This document shows, in pieces, positions 33,299 through 45,017 of a stretch of 64,000 bases of DNA. A program made the position numbers and the translations under genes. The DNA lies in contig NZ_JAERVL010000015.1 of the NCBI RefSeq assembly GCF_016745835.1, positions 1 through 64,000 of the forward strand, written 5' to 3'. Under the pieces are notes generated by a model, which did not search any database, was not told where the DNA came from, and saw only the letters and a list, made by a program, of their open reading frames with translations. The DNA is from Caldalkalibacillus salinus. Its GTDB lineage: Bacteria; Bacillota; Bacilli; Caldalkalibacillales; JCM-10596. Every line of letters begins with the position of its first letter. The stretch's first letter is position 1.

Positions 33299-35941
33299 TT
33301 AAGATTGTAAAACGGATTTAACAAAATCGGGAGCAATGCTTAACGCTTCTTCTAGTTGTTCAGGTTTTTTCCCACCGGCTTGAGCCATGTCGGGGCGACC
33401 TCCACCACCGCCCCCACAACGCGTAGCCACCTCTTTTACGAGGTTTCCGGCGTGTAGCCCTCGCGCCATAGCATCTTTAGTGACGCCAGCCACAATACTG
33501 ACTTTTTGTCCTTGTACTGCACCGAGAACGATGACACCTGTATCCATTTTTTGTTTGAGGTCGTCAACCATTCCGCGCAATTGATCCATATCGTTAGCCG
33601 ACACTTTTGCTGAGATCACTTGGACGCCGTCAATCTCCTGAGCTTGCTCTAACAAGCTTGCTCCTTCTACATTGCCTAGTTTGGCTTTGAGTGATTCATT
33701 TTCTCGTTGGACTTCTTTCAGCTGACTTTGTAAGCCCGTAATGCGCTGAGGGACTTCTTCAGCTCTAGACTTTAATAACACAGATGCCTCTTGCAGTACA
33801 GTTTGTTTGCTGGTGAGGTATTGGTACGCCTCTCGACCAGTCACAGCCTCAATCCGTCGTGTCCCTGCACCTATACCACTTTCAGCTACGATCTTAAATA
33901 AACCTATTTCAGAGGTCCGATGTACGTGGCATCCTCCGCATAGTTCCAAGCTATAGTCGCCCATCTGGACGACACGTACAGTATCCCCATACTTTTCCCC
34001 AAACAAGGCCATCGCACCCATTGCTTTTGCCTCTTCTATGCTACGATACATGGTTTCCACTTCAATGTTACGCCACACGTATTCATTAACGATACTTTCG
34101 ACCTTTTCAAGCTCTTCTGGCGTGCAGGCATTAATATGAGAGAAGTCAAAACGTAAGCGATCCGCTAAAACAAGGGAACCGGCCTGATTAACATGCTCAC
34201 CTAGCACATCTTTTAGAGCCTGGTGTAATAAATGGGTGGCAGAGTGATTCTTGATAATATCTGTTCGTGATGCACGATCGACCTCAGCTGTGACATGCTC
34301 TCCTTTTCGTATGCGACCCTGTTCGACGGTTCCAATATGCACGTGTTGGCCATTAGGCGCTTTCTGTACATCCTCAACTCTAAACCGGGCATCTCCTACT
34401 TGGATGTAACCTCGGTCAGCCACTTGTCCCCCGCTTTCTGCGTAAAATGGCGTTGCTCGGAGCAGGATTTTTCCCTCTTCACCTTGGGACATGAAGTCTA
34501 CCCACTGTTCATCCACTGTGAGACCAATGACGTCTGATTCTTCTTTTAATCGATCGTAACCCACAAATTCACTCTGTTCTGTGAAGTCTGCTAACACCCC
34601 ACCTTGAACCTGCATGCTCCCCACTTTCTGTTGCGCCTGACGTGCTCTCTCTCTTTGCTTCTTCATTTCAGCTTCAAAACCGTCGTGATCCACCTCTAGT
34701 CCCTCTTCGGAGACAAAGTCTTCCGTTAAATCTAGTGGGAATCCATACGTGTCGTACAATTTGAACGCCTGCTCTCCTGAGAGGACACGCACGTTTTCTT
34801 TTTTCATAGAAGCAATCATGTCGTTTAGAATGGCTAAGCCTTCATTGAGGGTCTCATGGAAGCGTTCTTCTTCATTTTTAATCACTTTTGAAATGAATTC
34901 TTCTTTGTTCACGACTTCAGGATAAAAATCTCCCATAACTTTCCCTACTGTTGGCGTCAACTTATAAAGGAATGGCTCGTCAATGCCTAATACTTTACCG
35001 TAACGTACTGCCCGACGCAGAAGTCTACGGATCACATATCCTCGACCGTCATTAGAAGGGAGTGCACCATCGCCTACGGCAAATGTGACCGTACGCACGT
35101 GGTCAGCAATAACTTTGAAAGCCACGTCCTTGTCTTCCTCTTGGTTATAGGACACGCCTGCGATCTGAGACGTATGTTCAATTATGGGCTTGAACAGATC
35201 CGTTTCAAAGTTCGTAGGAACATCTTGAATAACAGAAGCCATCCGCTCTAGTCCCATGCCAGTATCAATATTTTTCTTTGGTAACGGTGTATAGGTGCCG
35301 TCGGGATTATGGTTGAATTCTGAGAATACAAGATTCCAGATCTCTAAGTAACGTTCATTCTCTCCCCCGGGGTATAACTCGGGGTCTTGTGGATCGTTAC
35401 CGTAGTACTCTCCTCTGTCATAGAATATTTCTGTATTAGGTCCACTCGGTCCTTCTCCAATATCCCAAAAATTTCCTTCGAGTCTGATGATGCGGTGTTC
35501 AGGTATACCGATGTCCTGAAGCCAAATATCATATGCTTCGTCGTCTTCCGGGTGCACTGTAACGGAGAGTTTCTCCGGATCAAAGCCTATCCATTTCGGG
35601 TCCGTTAGAAATTCCCATGCCCAATGAATCGCTTCTTTTTTGAAATAATCGCCGATGGAGAAGTTACCCAACATTTCGAAGAAGGTATGATGTCGTGCTG
35701 TTTTTCCTACGTTTTCAATATCATTTGTACGGATGGACTTTTGCGCGTTCGTGATACGCGGGTTATCCGGTACGACACGACCGTCAAAATACTTTTTGAG
35801 CGTGGCTACACCGCTGTTAATCCACAGCAACGATGGATCGTCATGCGGAACGAGTGGCGCACTGGGCTCAATATCATGTCCTTTTTCTTTGAAAAAGTCT
35901 AGAAATCGTTGGCGTATATCTGTCGCTTTTAGATCATTCAC
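33299..35941 (-). CDS. alaS: Alanine-tRNA ligase
   Basis: AlaS charges tRNA-Ala and hydrolyses mischarged Ser/Gly tRNA. The 880-residue protein has the class II catalytic core (about 1-450; [42 protein letters not shown]), the editing domain with [11 protein letters not shown] and the zinc motif [13 protein letters not shown], and the C-terminal C-Ala domain with [15 protein letters not shown]. Start is GTG at 35941 after AAAGGATG. It is controlled by the T-box leader at 36079-36394. It heads the run alaS-ireB-ruvX-yrzB. Confidence 0.97.
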   Translation of the reverse strand: MNDLKATDIRQRFLDFFKEKGHDIEPSAPLVPHDDPSLLWINSGVATLKKYFDGRVVPDNPRITNAQKSIRTNDIENVGKTARHHTFFEMLGNFSIGDYFKKEAIHWAWEFLTDPKWIGFDPEKLSVTVHPEDDEAYDIWLQDIGIPEHRIIRLEGNFWDIGEGPSGPNTEIFYDRGEYYGNDPQDPELYPGGENERYLEIWNLVFSEFNHNPDGTYTPLPKKNIDTGMGLERMASVIQDVPTNFETDLFKPIIEHTSQIAGVSYNQEEDKDVAFKVIADHVRTVTFAVGDGALPSNDGRGYVIRRLLRRAVRYGKVLGIDEPFLYKLTPTVGKVMGDFYPEVVNKEEFISKVIKNEEERFHETLNEGLAILNDMIASMKKENVRVLSGEQAFKLYDTYGFPLDLTEDFVSEEGLEVDHDGFEAEMKKQRERARQAQQKVGSMQVQGGVLADFTEQSEFVGYDRLKEESDVIGLTVDEQWVDFMSQGEEGKILLRATPFYAESGGQVADRGYIQVGDARFRVEDVQKAPNGQHVHIGTVEQGRIRKGEHVTAEVDRASRTDIIKNHSATHLLHQALKDVLGEHVNQAGSLVLADRLRFDFSHINACTPEELEKVESIVNEYVWRNIEVETMYRSIEEAKAMGAMALFGEKYGDTVRVVQMGDYSLELCGGCHVHRTSEIGLFKIVAESGIGAGTRRIEAVTGREAYQYLTSKQTVLQEASVLLKSRAEEVPQRITGLQSQLKEVQRENESLKAKLGNVEGASLLEQAQEIDGVQVISAKVSANDMDQLRGMVDDLKQKMDTGVIVLGAVQGQKVSIVAGVTKDAMARGLHAGNLVKEVATRCGGGGGGRPDMAQAGGKKPEQLEEALSIAPDFVKSVLQS

Positions 35942-36078
35942 GTGGTTTTCATCCTTTCTCTATATTTCATTTTAAGTGTAAACCATTTTATATTCCATTT
36001 TATCTTGCCGAACTGTCGAGCCATACAACGTCTCTTTCATGGATGAATCCTAGAACCCTATCTGAGACATGTGAGACA

Positions 36079-36394
36079 AAATAAAAACCCCTTCGTTCCT
36101 AACCTCCTGCTTGGACGTCAGGGACGAAAGAGTTTCTCTCACGCGGTACCACCCTGCTTACACAACTATGTATACCAATTCGTCAACATGATAGGACATA
36201 CATATGATTGTGTCGCTCTCACACGATAACGGCGTGACCGGCAGGGATTAGCTGCTCTCCAGAATGGCTTTCCACGATATCGCTCTTAAGAATCCTCTCA
36301 ACCAAGGCTCGCAGATGCATTGGGATTCTCTCTCTGTAAGGGATAACCGTGTACTTCGTTCCTTCGTCAATTTAACTTCGACTATGTTTTAGAT
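36079..36394 (-). ncRNA. T-box riboswitch leader of alaS
   Basis: The leader contains the T-box sequence AGGGTGGTACCGCG (minus, 36155-36142). A terminator follows, in which CTTTCGTCCCT (36130-36120) pairs with AGGAACGAAGGGG (36100-36088) and is followed by TTTTTATTTT. Stem I holds GGAAA-GCC-A (GCC at 36268-36266), the alanine specifier codon followed by the usual purine. Binding of uncharged tRNA-Ala allows read-through into alaS. Confidence 0.92.
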
Positions 36395-36400
36395 ATCGAC

Positions 36401-36430
36401 ATTATACCTACATTGCTTTATGAATGTCAA
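36401..36430 (-). promoter_or_regulatory. Sigma-A promoter of alaS
   Basis: TTGACA (36430-36425) and TATAAT (36406-36401), 18 nt apart, both perfect to consensus. The promoter begins 4 bp after the stop of the upstream AI-2E family gene. Predicted start near 36394. Confidence 0.88.
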
Positions 36431-36433
36431 TGA

Positions 36434-37501
36434 CTATGAAGACCTCTTATACCGAAATACAACGTGCATCACAATCACTTTGACAACCATATAAAATGGT
36501 ACAGCAAAGATGAGACCAAAAATTCCTCCTACCTCAGCTCCTGCTAACAAGACTAAAATAATGGTCACTGGATGAACATTTAACCTCTTGCCCATGATAT
36601 AAGGCGCTAATACGTTTCCTTCAACGATTTGAATGACCGTATTCAGTACAATAACCCAAACGATGAGGATGGGATTCGTCACCAATGCGATGAGGAGCGC
36701 CGGGATGATCCCTATAAAAGGCCCGAAGTAGGGGATAATATTAGCGATGGTGGCAATAATGGCCAACGAGAGCGCATAGCTTAAACCAATATAATAATAA
36801 GCTACAAATGTCATGACCCCCACAAATACACTGATGATGATTTGTCCGCGTATATATTGTCCCAGGGTATAATCGATATCTCTTAGAATATGAAGCACAT
36901 GTCGCCGATAACGAATAGGGATCGTATGGAATATCGCTTTCTTCAGCATTTTCCAATCGTTTAAGATATAGAACACCAGAAACGGTATGATAAACAGGGA
37001 AAATAGGTTACCAATGCCGTCCTTCAAGGTTGTAATCGTTTCCTTGATCTGATTACGTGTATCATCCTCTAGCTGCCCCATTGCGTCATCAATGCCGTAG
37101 TGCATACCGTCAGGGAGTTGTTCAATGTGTTGATTCACCCACCAAAACCACTGGAAAAATAAACGCTCAATTTCCGGTAGTTTTCTTAGGATGGCCTGTA
37201 CTTGCTGAACCACGAGAGGTGATGCATACCAAAACGTACCCGCAATCGTGGCAATAACAATCAAATATAACATGAGAATCGTCATGGTCCGATGCATCCC
37301 TAGTGCTTGGCCTTTGCGTACAATAGGATGTAACAGGTAGGCAATGACCAAAGAGGCTAAAACAGGGATCCCTACCGTACGTAGGAGAATCCAAACGGGT
37401 AGGAGGTAAGGTGCAATTCGTAATGCGAGATATACACTGACTAACGATAAAGCAATAAACGCCGTGATCAGAACCCAACGTTTTGAAAAGGGAATTTTCA
37501 C
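36434..37501 (-). CDS. AI-2E family membrane protein (YrrI)
   Basis: This 355-residue integral membrane protein of the AI-2E/PerM family has about eight hydrophobic segments. Conserved stretches are FLVFYILNDWKMLKKAIF, GQIIISVFVGVMTFVAYYYIGL and PYFGPFIGIIPALLIAL. Family members include exporters and antiporters; the substrate here is unknown. The frame opens at 37564, but the GGGGGAG ribosome binding site supports the GTG at 37501 (MKIPFSKRW). Its position upstream of alaS equals B. subtilis yrrI. Confidence 0.88.
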   Translation of the reverse strand: MKIPFSKRWVLITAFIALSLVSVYLALRIAPYLLPVWILLRTVGIPVLASLVIAYLLHPIVRKGQALGMHRTMTILMLYLIVIATIAGTFWYASPLVVQQVQAILRKLPEIERLFFQWFWWVNQHIEQLPDGMHYGIDDAMGQLEDDTRNQIKETITTLKDGIGNLFSLFIIPFLVFYILNDWKMLKKAIFHTIPIRYRRHVLHILRDIDYTLGQYIRGQIIISVFVGVMTFVAYYYIGLSYALSLAIIATIANIIPYFGPFIGIIPALLIALVTNPILIVWVIVLNTVIQIVEGNVLAPYIMGKRLNVHPVTIILVLLAGAEVGGIFGLIFAVPFYMVVKVIVMHVVFRYKRSS

Positions 37502-37567
37502 CGCACCTCTCCCCCTTCCTGCAGATTGGTTTAATGTTAGTTTAACCAGCACAGACAAAAACATGAT

Positions 37568-37596
37568 AAAAAAGCTAAGCCCAAGTGGACTTAGCT
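37568..37596 (-). terminator. Terminator after the 37621 gene
   Basis: On minus AGCTAAGTCC (37596-37587) pairs with GGGCTTAGCT (37582-37573) with one G-T pair and a 4-nt loop, followed by six T (37573-37568). Confidence 0.85.
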
Positions 37597-37620
37597 CCCG
37601 GCAGTTTATTCTTAAGTGAA

Positions 37621-37833
37621 TTAACGCGCTTTTTTACGCATGGCACTCATCATTTGTGTCGTATTGTCTAAGACGTCGTTCGTTCCTCTCAGCATGTTAT
37701 TCATGGTCTGTCTCATTCCATTCTTCATTCGATGGTACCCTTGAGGTTCCTCTTTCCGTCTCATCATCTGCATCACAAAGAGCATAATCCCACAGATGGC
37801 CATAAATGCTGTCATGAATGAATTTTTTCTCAA
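37621..37833 (-). CDS. Small basic membrane protein (70 aa), unknown
   Basis: The start is TTG at 37833, 7 nt after a GGGGG ribosome binding site. The protein has one N-terminal membrane segment (FMTAFMAICGIMLFVMQMM) followed by a basic, methionine- and asparagine-rich amphipathic helix (RMKNGMRQTMNNMLRGTNDV). It resembles the YtxH/DUF-type small envelope proteins in style, but I cannot assign a family. It follows the 37851 gene after 17 nt, and the two end at the hairpin at 37573-37596. Confidence 0.7.
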   Translation of the reverse strand: MRKNSFMTAFMAICGIMLFVMQMMRRKEEPQGYHRMKNGMRQTMNNMLRGTNDVLDNTTQMMSAMRKKAR

Positions 37834-37850
37834 AACGATACCCCCTTAGG

Positions 37851-38042
37851 CTACTGGGCTTTAACTTGATCTTCAAAAAGGTCATTTAGGGAGCTGAGCG
37901 AGCCATCTTCTTCCACTTGATAAATGTCCGCTATCTGTTCATCACTCATGGTAAACTCTATAAAGCATCCCCAACAGTAATACTGATGTGTTCCTATTTT
38001 TCCGATATCCTTACATTTGCAATTTGGACATGATAATAGCAT
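37851..38042 (-). CDS. Zinc-ribbon-like small protein (63 aa)
   Basis: The protein begins MLLSCPNCKCKDIGKIG and continues with YYCWGCFIEF, giving a CPNC...CWGC zinc ribbon of about 25 residues, followed by an acidic C-terminal half (EQIADIYQVEEDGSLSSL). The ribosome binding site AGGAGG favours the ATG at 38042 (8 nt) over the one at 38048 (2 nt). It occurs at the place of small genes between recD2 and yrrI in B. subtilis. The function is unknown. It is probably cotranscribed with the membrane protein gene downstream. Confidence 0.8.
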   Translation of the reverse strand: MLLSCPNCKCKDIGKIGTHQYYCWGCFIEFTMSDEQIADIYQVEEDGSLSSLNDLFEDQVKAQ

Positions 38043-38152
38043 GTTCATTTCCTCCTATTTTATGCTATTACCATTTTGGTCCAAATCCCTGTGTTGTATA
38101 CTTTCTCAACCGTGTCGTTTTTGTATCACCGTGTAAGTGCACTCCCTAAATG

Positions 38153-38190
38153 AAAAAAAGGGTGTACAGTTGCCGAAGCTGTACACCCTT
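38153..38190 (-). terminator. Terminator after recD2
   Basis: On minus AAGGGTGTACAG (38190-38179) pairs perfectly with CTGTACACCCTT (38169-38158), 9-nt loop, followed by seven T. It lies 9 nt past the recD2 stop codon. Confidence 0.9.
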
Positions 38191-38198
38191 ATGTTACC

Positions 38199-40601
38199 TC
38201 AGTTATCTTTTAACATGCGATCTAAGGTGGACTCCTCTTTTTCCAATCCTTGGTCCATCTGACGATCCTCTGCTTGATCCTCTTCAGCTGTTCTCATTTC
38301 GACACCAGGGTCTGGAATCCGTGCTTGTAGGGTTTCCTGCAAAGTGGTCCATCGAGACGTTTCTTCTTGATCATTAATCGCATTAAGAAATGTCCTCTCT
38401 TCACCACATAAGATGAGATATTCTTTCCCTCTCGTAATAGCCGTGTACACTAAATTCCGTCTTAACATTCTAGCGTACTGCCGTACGAGAGGAACGACAA
38501 CAATGGGGAATTCACTCCCTTGGGATTTATGAATGGAGCAACAATAGGCCAGCGTGAGCTGATTAAGATCCTGTCGTTTGTACACCACTTCCGTCTGATC
38601 AAAAGTCACAACAATCATATCTTCCTTATCTGTCGTTTCTTTTGCCCATATCATGGCACTCACTTCACCAATGTCACCATTAAACACGTTCTGTTCGGGA
38701 TTATTGGCTAGTTGTAATACCTTGTCTCCTACCCTGAATGTGGTATCACCATGTTTCATTTCTCTTTTTCCCTTTTTCGCCGGGTTAAACTCTTCTTGTA
38801 AAGCGACATTGAGTGCATCTATACCCGCGTCCCCACGATACATAGGAGCTAAAACTTGAATATCCTTTGGTGTATACCCTTTTCTTTTCGCTGAACCACA
38901 GATCTGACGGATCATGTCGACCAAATGTTTGGTCTCACATGGAAAGAAACGGCGGTCCGGCTTATCCTCTTTCAAGTCTGTCGGAAACTCCCCTCGCTTC
39001 ATTTGATGCGCGAGCGTAATAATGGATGACCCCTCAGCCTGACGGTAGATATCTTGTAACTCTACTTTAGGTATCCGTTCACTTAAAATGAGGTCCTTTA
39101 GGACTTGACCGGGTCCAACGGAAGGTAATTGATCCTGATCACCCACAAAAACAACCTGAATATTTGTAGGTAAAGCCCTGAATAGCTGATTGGCTAACCA
39201 TTGATCCATCATGGAGCTTTCATCAATGATCATGACTTTTCCTTCTATAGGTTCATCTTCACTCTTATCGAAATCCTTGCCCCCACGCCAACCTAATAGG
39301 CGATGAATCGTAACAGCAGGGACACCAGTTGATTCAGACATGCGCTTAGCAGCACGGCCCGTAGGTGCCACTAATATGACAGGAAAAGGTTCATCTTTAT
39401 TCACGTAGTCCTTAGGGTCCAGGGAGAACCCATGCAACTCTGCGAAGAGCTCACATACACCCTTGATGACCGTGGTTTTCCCGGTACCAGGTCCACCAGT
39501 CAAAATCATCACCTGTGAGTGTAGCGCACGCTCAATCGCTTCACGTTGCGTCGGGGCATACTCAATACCCAGACGCTCTTCAAGTTCACCTAAGGCCTGA
39601 TAAAATTCCTGCTGATTAAATGTGACGCTAAAATCACGCTGTAGGAGTTGTTTTAGCTTTTTGGCGAAGGCTCTTTCAGCAAAAAAAAGAGAAGGTAAGT
39701 ACACGCGGTCTTCCTCGATGATCACTTTTTCCAACCGACCCATGTCTTCAATTTGTTCTTTGAGTGTGTCTACGTTTAGCTTCGCTTGTAATTCGGTGTC
39801 TTCAGCAGTCAGCCATTTTAATACACCATCTACTAATGGCTCGTATGGATAAAAGACATGGCCACTCTGATCACATTTTTCACGTAGATAATAATAGAAT
39901 GCGGCCTGAATTCTCTCTGGGGCATCACGCTCAATTCCCATGGCCTGCCCGATCACGTCAGCACGCTTAAATCCAATGCCCTCAATATCTTCAATAAGTT
40001 GGTACGGATTCTCCTCGAGGACATTCATGGCCATTTCCTGATACGTTTGATAAATTTGCACCGACAGGGCCATTCCAATCCCGTACTGGGACAGCTTAAT
40101 AATAATTTGCTCCAATCCTTGGTGTTCCATCAACTTCTCATGTATCGTTCGCTGTAACTTCTCAGAAAGGGACGACACCTCTTGTAATATGTCAGGAGAT
40201 TCTAGTATACGCCCAATCGCTTGTTCTCCTAACGTATTGACAATCGCTTCGGCTGTCTTTTTCCCTACTCCAGGAAAAAGGTCACTAGATAAATACTGTA
40301 TAATGCCGTCTCTACCCTGGGGGAGCTCTTTTCGATAATGTTTGATGTGATATTGGAGACCAAATTTATGGTGTTCCTTCAGCTCTCCCCAAAACGTATA
40401 CGTATCATCCTCATATAAAGGGGGAAAATTCCCCACTACGATCATTTCCTTTTCCTTCACATCTTCCGTTGTTTCAGTGATTCTAATCCGGGATACGGTG
40501 TACAGATTTGTAGGGTTATGAAAGATTTCATGAATCAGTTTACCTTTAATATAAGCTTGTTGCTCATCGAACAATGGCAAGGAGGGTTGAACGTCTGCCA
40601 T
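38199..40601 (-). CDS. recD2: ATP-dependent 5'-3' DNA helicase RecD2
   Basis: RecD2 is a superfamily 1B helicase used in replication-fork and mismatch repair in bacteria lacking RecBC. The 800-residue protein has an N-terminal OB-like region, helix-hairpin-helix motifs (FPGVGKKTAEAIV near 109-121 and IEGIGFKRADVIG near 206-218), Walker A GGPGTGKTT (369-377), the DESSMMDQ motif II region, VFVGDQDQLPSVGPG (motif III), and the C-terminal SH3-like and motif VI segment (AYCCSIHKSQGSEFP, RNLVYTAITRGK). It is preceded by the TPR gene at 2 bp, so they are cotranscribed. Confidence 0.96.
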   Translation of the reverse strand: MADVQPSLPLFDEQQAYIKGKLIHEIFHNPTNLYTVSRIRITETTEDVKEKEMIVVGNFPPLYEDDTYTFWGELKEHHKFGLQYHIKHYRKELPQGRDGIIQYLSSDLFPGVGKKTAEAIVNTLGEQAIGRILESPDILQEVSSLSEKLQRTIHEKLMEHQGLEQIIIKLSQYGIGMALSVQIYQTYQEMAMNVLEENPYQLIEDIEGIGFKRADVIGQAMGIERDAPERIQAAFYYYLREKCDQSGHVFYPYEPLVDGVLKWLTAEDTELQAKLNVDTLKEQIEDMGRLEKVIIEEDRVYLPSLFFAERAFAKKLKQLLQRDFSVTFNQQEFYQALGELEERLGIEYAPTQREAIERALHSQVMILTGGPGTGKTTVIKGVCELFAELHGFSLDPKDYVNKDEPFPVILVAPTGRAAKRMSESTGVPAVTIHRLLGWRGGKDFDKSEDEPIEGKVMIIDESSMMDQWLANQLFRALPTNIQVVFVGDQDQLPSVGPGQVLKDLILSERIPKVELQDIYRQAEGSSIITLAHQMKRGEFPTDLKEDKPDRRFFPCETKHLVDMIRQICGSAKRKGYTPKDIQVLAPMYRGDAGIDALNVALQEEFNPAKKGKREMKHGDTTFRVGDKVLQLANNPEQNVFNGDIGEVSAMIWAKETTDKEDMIVVTFDQTEVVYKRQDLNQLTLAYCCSIHKSQGSEFPIVVVPLVRQYARMLRRNLVYTAITRGKEYLILCGEERTFLNAINDQEETSRWTTLQETLQARIPDPGVEMRTAEEDQAEDRQMDQGLEKEESTLDRMLKDN

Positions 40602-40603
40602 GC

Positions 40604-41278
40604 TTACTCCCCTTCAATTAGCTTTTTTGCATGTAACGCCAGAACGTGGTTTGGTTGTATGTCGATCGCCTTCTGGAATTGGGCTAACGCTTTTTCCCTG
40701 TTCTCCTCATGCATATAGACCACGCCGAGGTTATAATAAGCATCCGCGTGTTCTTCCTGGTGGGCTACCACGTATTCAAAATCCTTCTTGGCGTGTTCAA
40801 GGTGCCCGATATAAGCGGAACAGAGACCTCGTTCAAAGATCGCTTCCACATCCTCTGGATTTAAATCCACCGCACGTTGAAAATATGCGAGTGACACTGA
40901 TTCATGACCTTCACCTTTATTCTTGTTGGCCATCCCTAACATATAGTATAGATCTGCATCCTCTAACCCTTTGTTTTCCGCATGTTGGTACATTTCAATC
41001 GCTTCGTCCCACTTCTCTAGGTTGTAGAGTGCCGATCCCTTACCGTAGTAGGCCGTGGCCATATCCTGGTCCAACTCCACGGCTTTATCGAACCAACGTA
41101 TTGATTCCTCGGCCTGCTGAGACGCTGATAATATATTCCCGATATGACAGTATGGATAAGGATTTTTTTCATCCTGTTTTATCGCTTCTAGAAAATATTC
41201 GATCGCTTTTTCAACATTGCCTTCATTTAATTCTTCAATCCCTTGTGCATTCAGTGTTTCCGCTTTTTGTTCGTTCAT
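40604..41278 (-). CDS. TPR-repeat protein (YrrB)
   Basis: The 224-residue cytosolic protein is made of about six tetratricopeptide repeats from residue 10 onwards (for example IEYFLEAIKQDEKNPYPYCHIGNI, DKAVELDQDMATAYYGKGSA, DAYYNLGVVYMHEENREKA). It matches B. subtilis YrrB, a TPR scaffold of unknown role found in the recD2-mnmA interval. It overlaps no other gene and ends 2 bp before the recD2 start codon, so the pair forms one unit. It presumably mediates protein-protein contacts. Confidence 0.92.
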   Translation of the reverse strand: MNEQKAETLNAQGIEELNEGNVEKAIEYFLEAIKQDEKNPYPYCHIGNILSASQQAEESIRWFDKAVELDQDMATAYYGKGSALYNLEKWDEAIEMYQHAENKGLEDADLYYMLGMANKNKGEGHESVSLAYFQRAVDLNPEDVEAIFERGLCSAYIGHLEHAKKDFEYVVAHQEEHADAYYNLGVVYMHEENREKALAQFQKAIDIQPNHVLALHAKKLIEGE

Positions 41279-41316
41279 TGCATTCCGCCCCCTTCTGTTA
41301 TGGTTAGTATATCATG

Positions 41317-41348
41317 AAAAAAAGCCTGTGAGGAATCACAGACTTTTT
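41317..41348. terminator. Terminator between mnmA and the TPR gene
   Basis: AAAAAG and CTGTGA (41319-41331) pair with TCACAG and CTTTTT (41336-41348) with one mismatch and a GGAA loop. Read on minus it is followed by a T-run (41323-41317). It ends the cymR-iscS-mnmA transcript. Confidence 0.8.
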
Positions 41349-41364
41349 GAAGATCAAGTGTCAG

Positions 41365-43670
<2,306 letters not shown>

Positions 43671-43695
43671 GATAGCCATCTCCTAATTGTCATCA

Positions 43696-44115
43696 TTAGA
43701 TATAAAACATATATGATTCCTCTGAACCTTCATCTTGATAATGTATAAGGTTCTCTAACGTTGTTGAATCAAGCACCTCTGTAATACTGTCTCGAATACG
43801 AAACCAAAGATCTCGCTTAGCAGGATCCTCTTCCTGATCGAATTCAACAGGGCTAATCGGACCCTCTAAGATACGGATAATGTCCCCAGCGGTGATATCT
43901 TTCGCCTGTTTAGCTAGCATGTATCCGCCATAAGCACCTCTCACACTCTTAACGAGACCCGCGTTCCTTAGTGGAGATACCAATTGCTCGAGATAATGCT
44001 CTGACAAGCGATGTGTCTTAGCGATACTCTTAAGTGAGATCGGTTTTCCCCCTTGGTTTTTTGCTAATTCCATCATAATCGTTAAGCCGTAACGACCTTT
44101 CGTTGAAATCTTCAT
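43696..44115 (-). CDS. cymR: Rrf2-family cysteine metabolism repressor CymR
   Basis: The 139-residue winged-helix regulator is of the Rrf2 family (MKISTKGRYGLTIMMELAKN, LKSIAKTHRLSEHYLEQLVSPLRNAGLVKSVRGAYGGYMLA). It lacks the iron-sulfur cysteines of IscR and matches CymR of Bacillus, which represses cysteine and sulfur uptake genes with CysK as partner. The frame starts with a TTG at 44124, but the ATG at 44115 has GAGGAG upstream and the family N-terminus. It is the first gene of cymR-iscS-mnmA. Confidence 0.95.
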   Translation of the reverse strand: MKISTKGRYGLTIMMELAKNQGGKPISLKSIAKTHRLSEHYLEQLVSPLRNAGLVKSVRGAYGGYMLAKQAKDITAGDIIRILEGPISPVEFDQEEDPAKRDLWFRIRDSITEVLDSTTLENLIHYQDEGSEESYMFYI

Positions 44116-44195
44116 CCTAAACAACTCCTCACCATCAAAAAAGGTACATTGACCTTTATTTCCCCTGAATATATTGTAATGTATGGCTACTCGCT

Positions 44196-44888
44196 CTACA
44201 CAGACGTTCCATGGGAATGATCGTTTTTCCCCGTAGCAACCACATCATGGTCTAGGGATTGTAACAGTTTATCGACCATTTTCTGGCAATGGGGTAAGGT
44301 GACACCTACGATCGAACCGATACCAAAACAAAACAGTAACGTTCCGATAAAAACAGGTCCACCTAATAACCAGCCAATGGCGAGTACGACAACCTCCATA
44401 GCACCACGTACATACTGTACTTTCCAGCTCGTTAATTGAGTTAAAGCTAACATAAGGCTATCCCGAGGGCCTGCTCCGCAATTCGGAGCAATATAAAGCC
44501 CAATACCATATCCCATAATCAACATACCCAACACGAGTGTGATCAACTGTATGATGATCCCTTCTGGTTCGAACCAAGCGAGTAAATACACGAATAAATC
44601 AATAAACATGCCGACAAATAACATATTCAATATGGCACCTAACTGTGGTCTTTCCTTGGTTAGCAGCGTTGTCAGCAGGATAATAAATATCCCAACAATA
44701 ATAGACCAAGTTCCGATTGTCAATCCCATTTGTAAGGTTAAGCCTATATGAAGGACATCCCAAGGCGCACTTCCAAGGTCCGCTTTAATCATTAAGACGA
44801 TGCCAAAGGCCATAACCATAATGCCAATCGTAAAAAAGAGCCACTTTAGTGCTACCTGCTTCAAATGTTGTTTCTCCGCTCCACTCAA
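44196..44888 (-). CDS. YczE/YyaS/YitT family membrane protein
   Basis: This 230-residue protein has five or six membrane helices. The conserved region IMVMAFGIVLMIKADLGSAPWDVLHIGL and the GYGIGLYIAPNCGAGPRDSLMLAL segment are typical of the YczE family. A YczE member affects surfactin synthesis in B. subtilis, but the biochemical role is unknown. The start is a TTG at 44888, 7 nt after an AAGG-type ribosome binding site. It lies between cymR and the divergent rarA gene, and may be in the same unit as cymR or a separate one. Confidence 0.85.
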   Translation of the reverse strand: MSGAEKQHLKQVALKWLFFTIGIMVMAFGIVLMIKADLGSAPWDVLHIGLTLQMGLTIGTWSIIVGIFIILLTTLLTKERPQLGAILNMLFVGMFIDLFVYLLAWFEPEGIIIQLITLVLGMLIMGYGIGLYIAPNCGAGPRDSLMLALTQLTSWKVQYVRGAMEVVVLAIGWLLGGPVFIGTLLFCFGIGSIVGVTLPHCQKMVDKLLQSLDHDVVATGKNDHSHGTSV

Positions 44889-45017
44889 AACTGTACCTTC
44901 TCTCTTTATATAGTCTACCCAAAATATACTCCGTTACATTATATCATGAACACTTTCCTTCTTGCATTCATATAGCCTCTTCGCTATCCTTGTCTATAGT
45001 TAGAAAGGATGAGCCAT

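Noticed and set aside
40600-41307. 235-codon plus-strand frame antisense to the TPR gene
   Set aside because: Antisense shadow of a clear TPR protein, with no ribosome binding site or recognisable domain.
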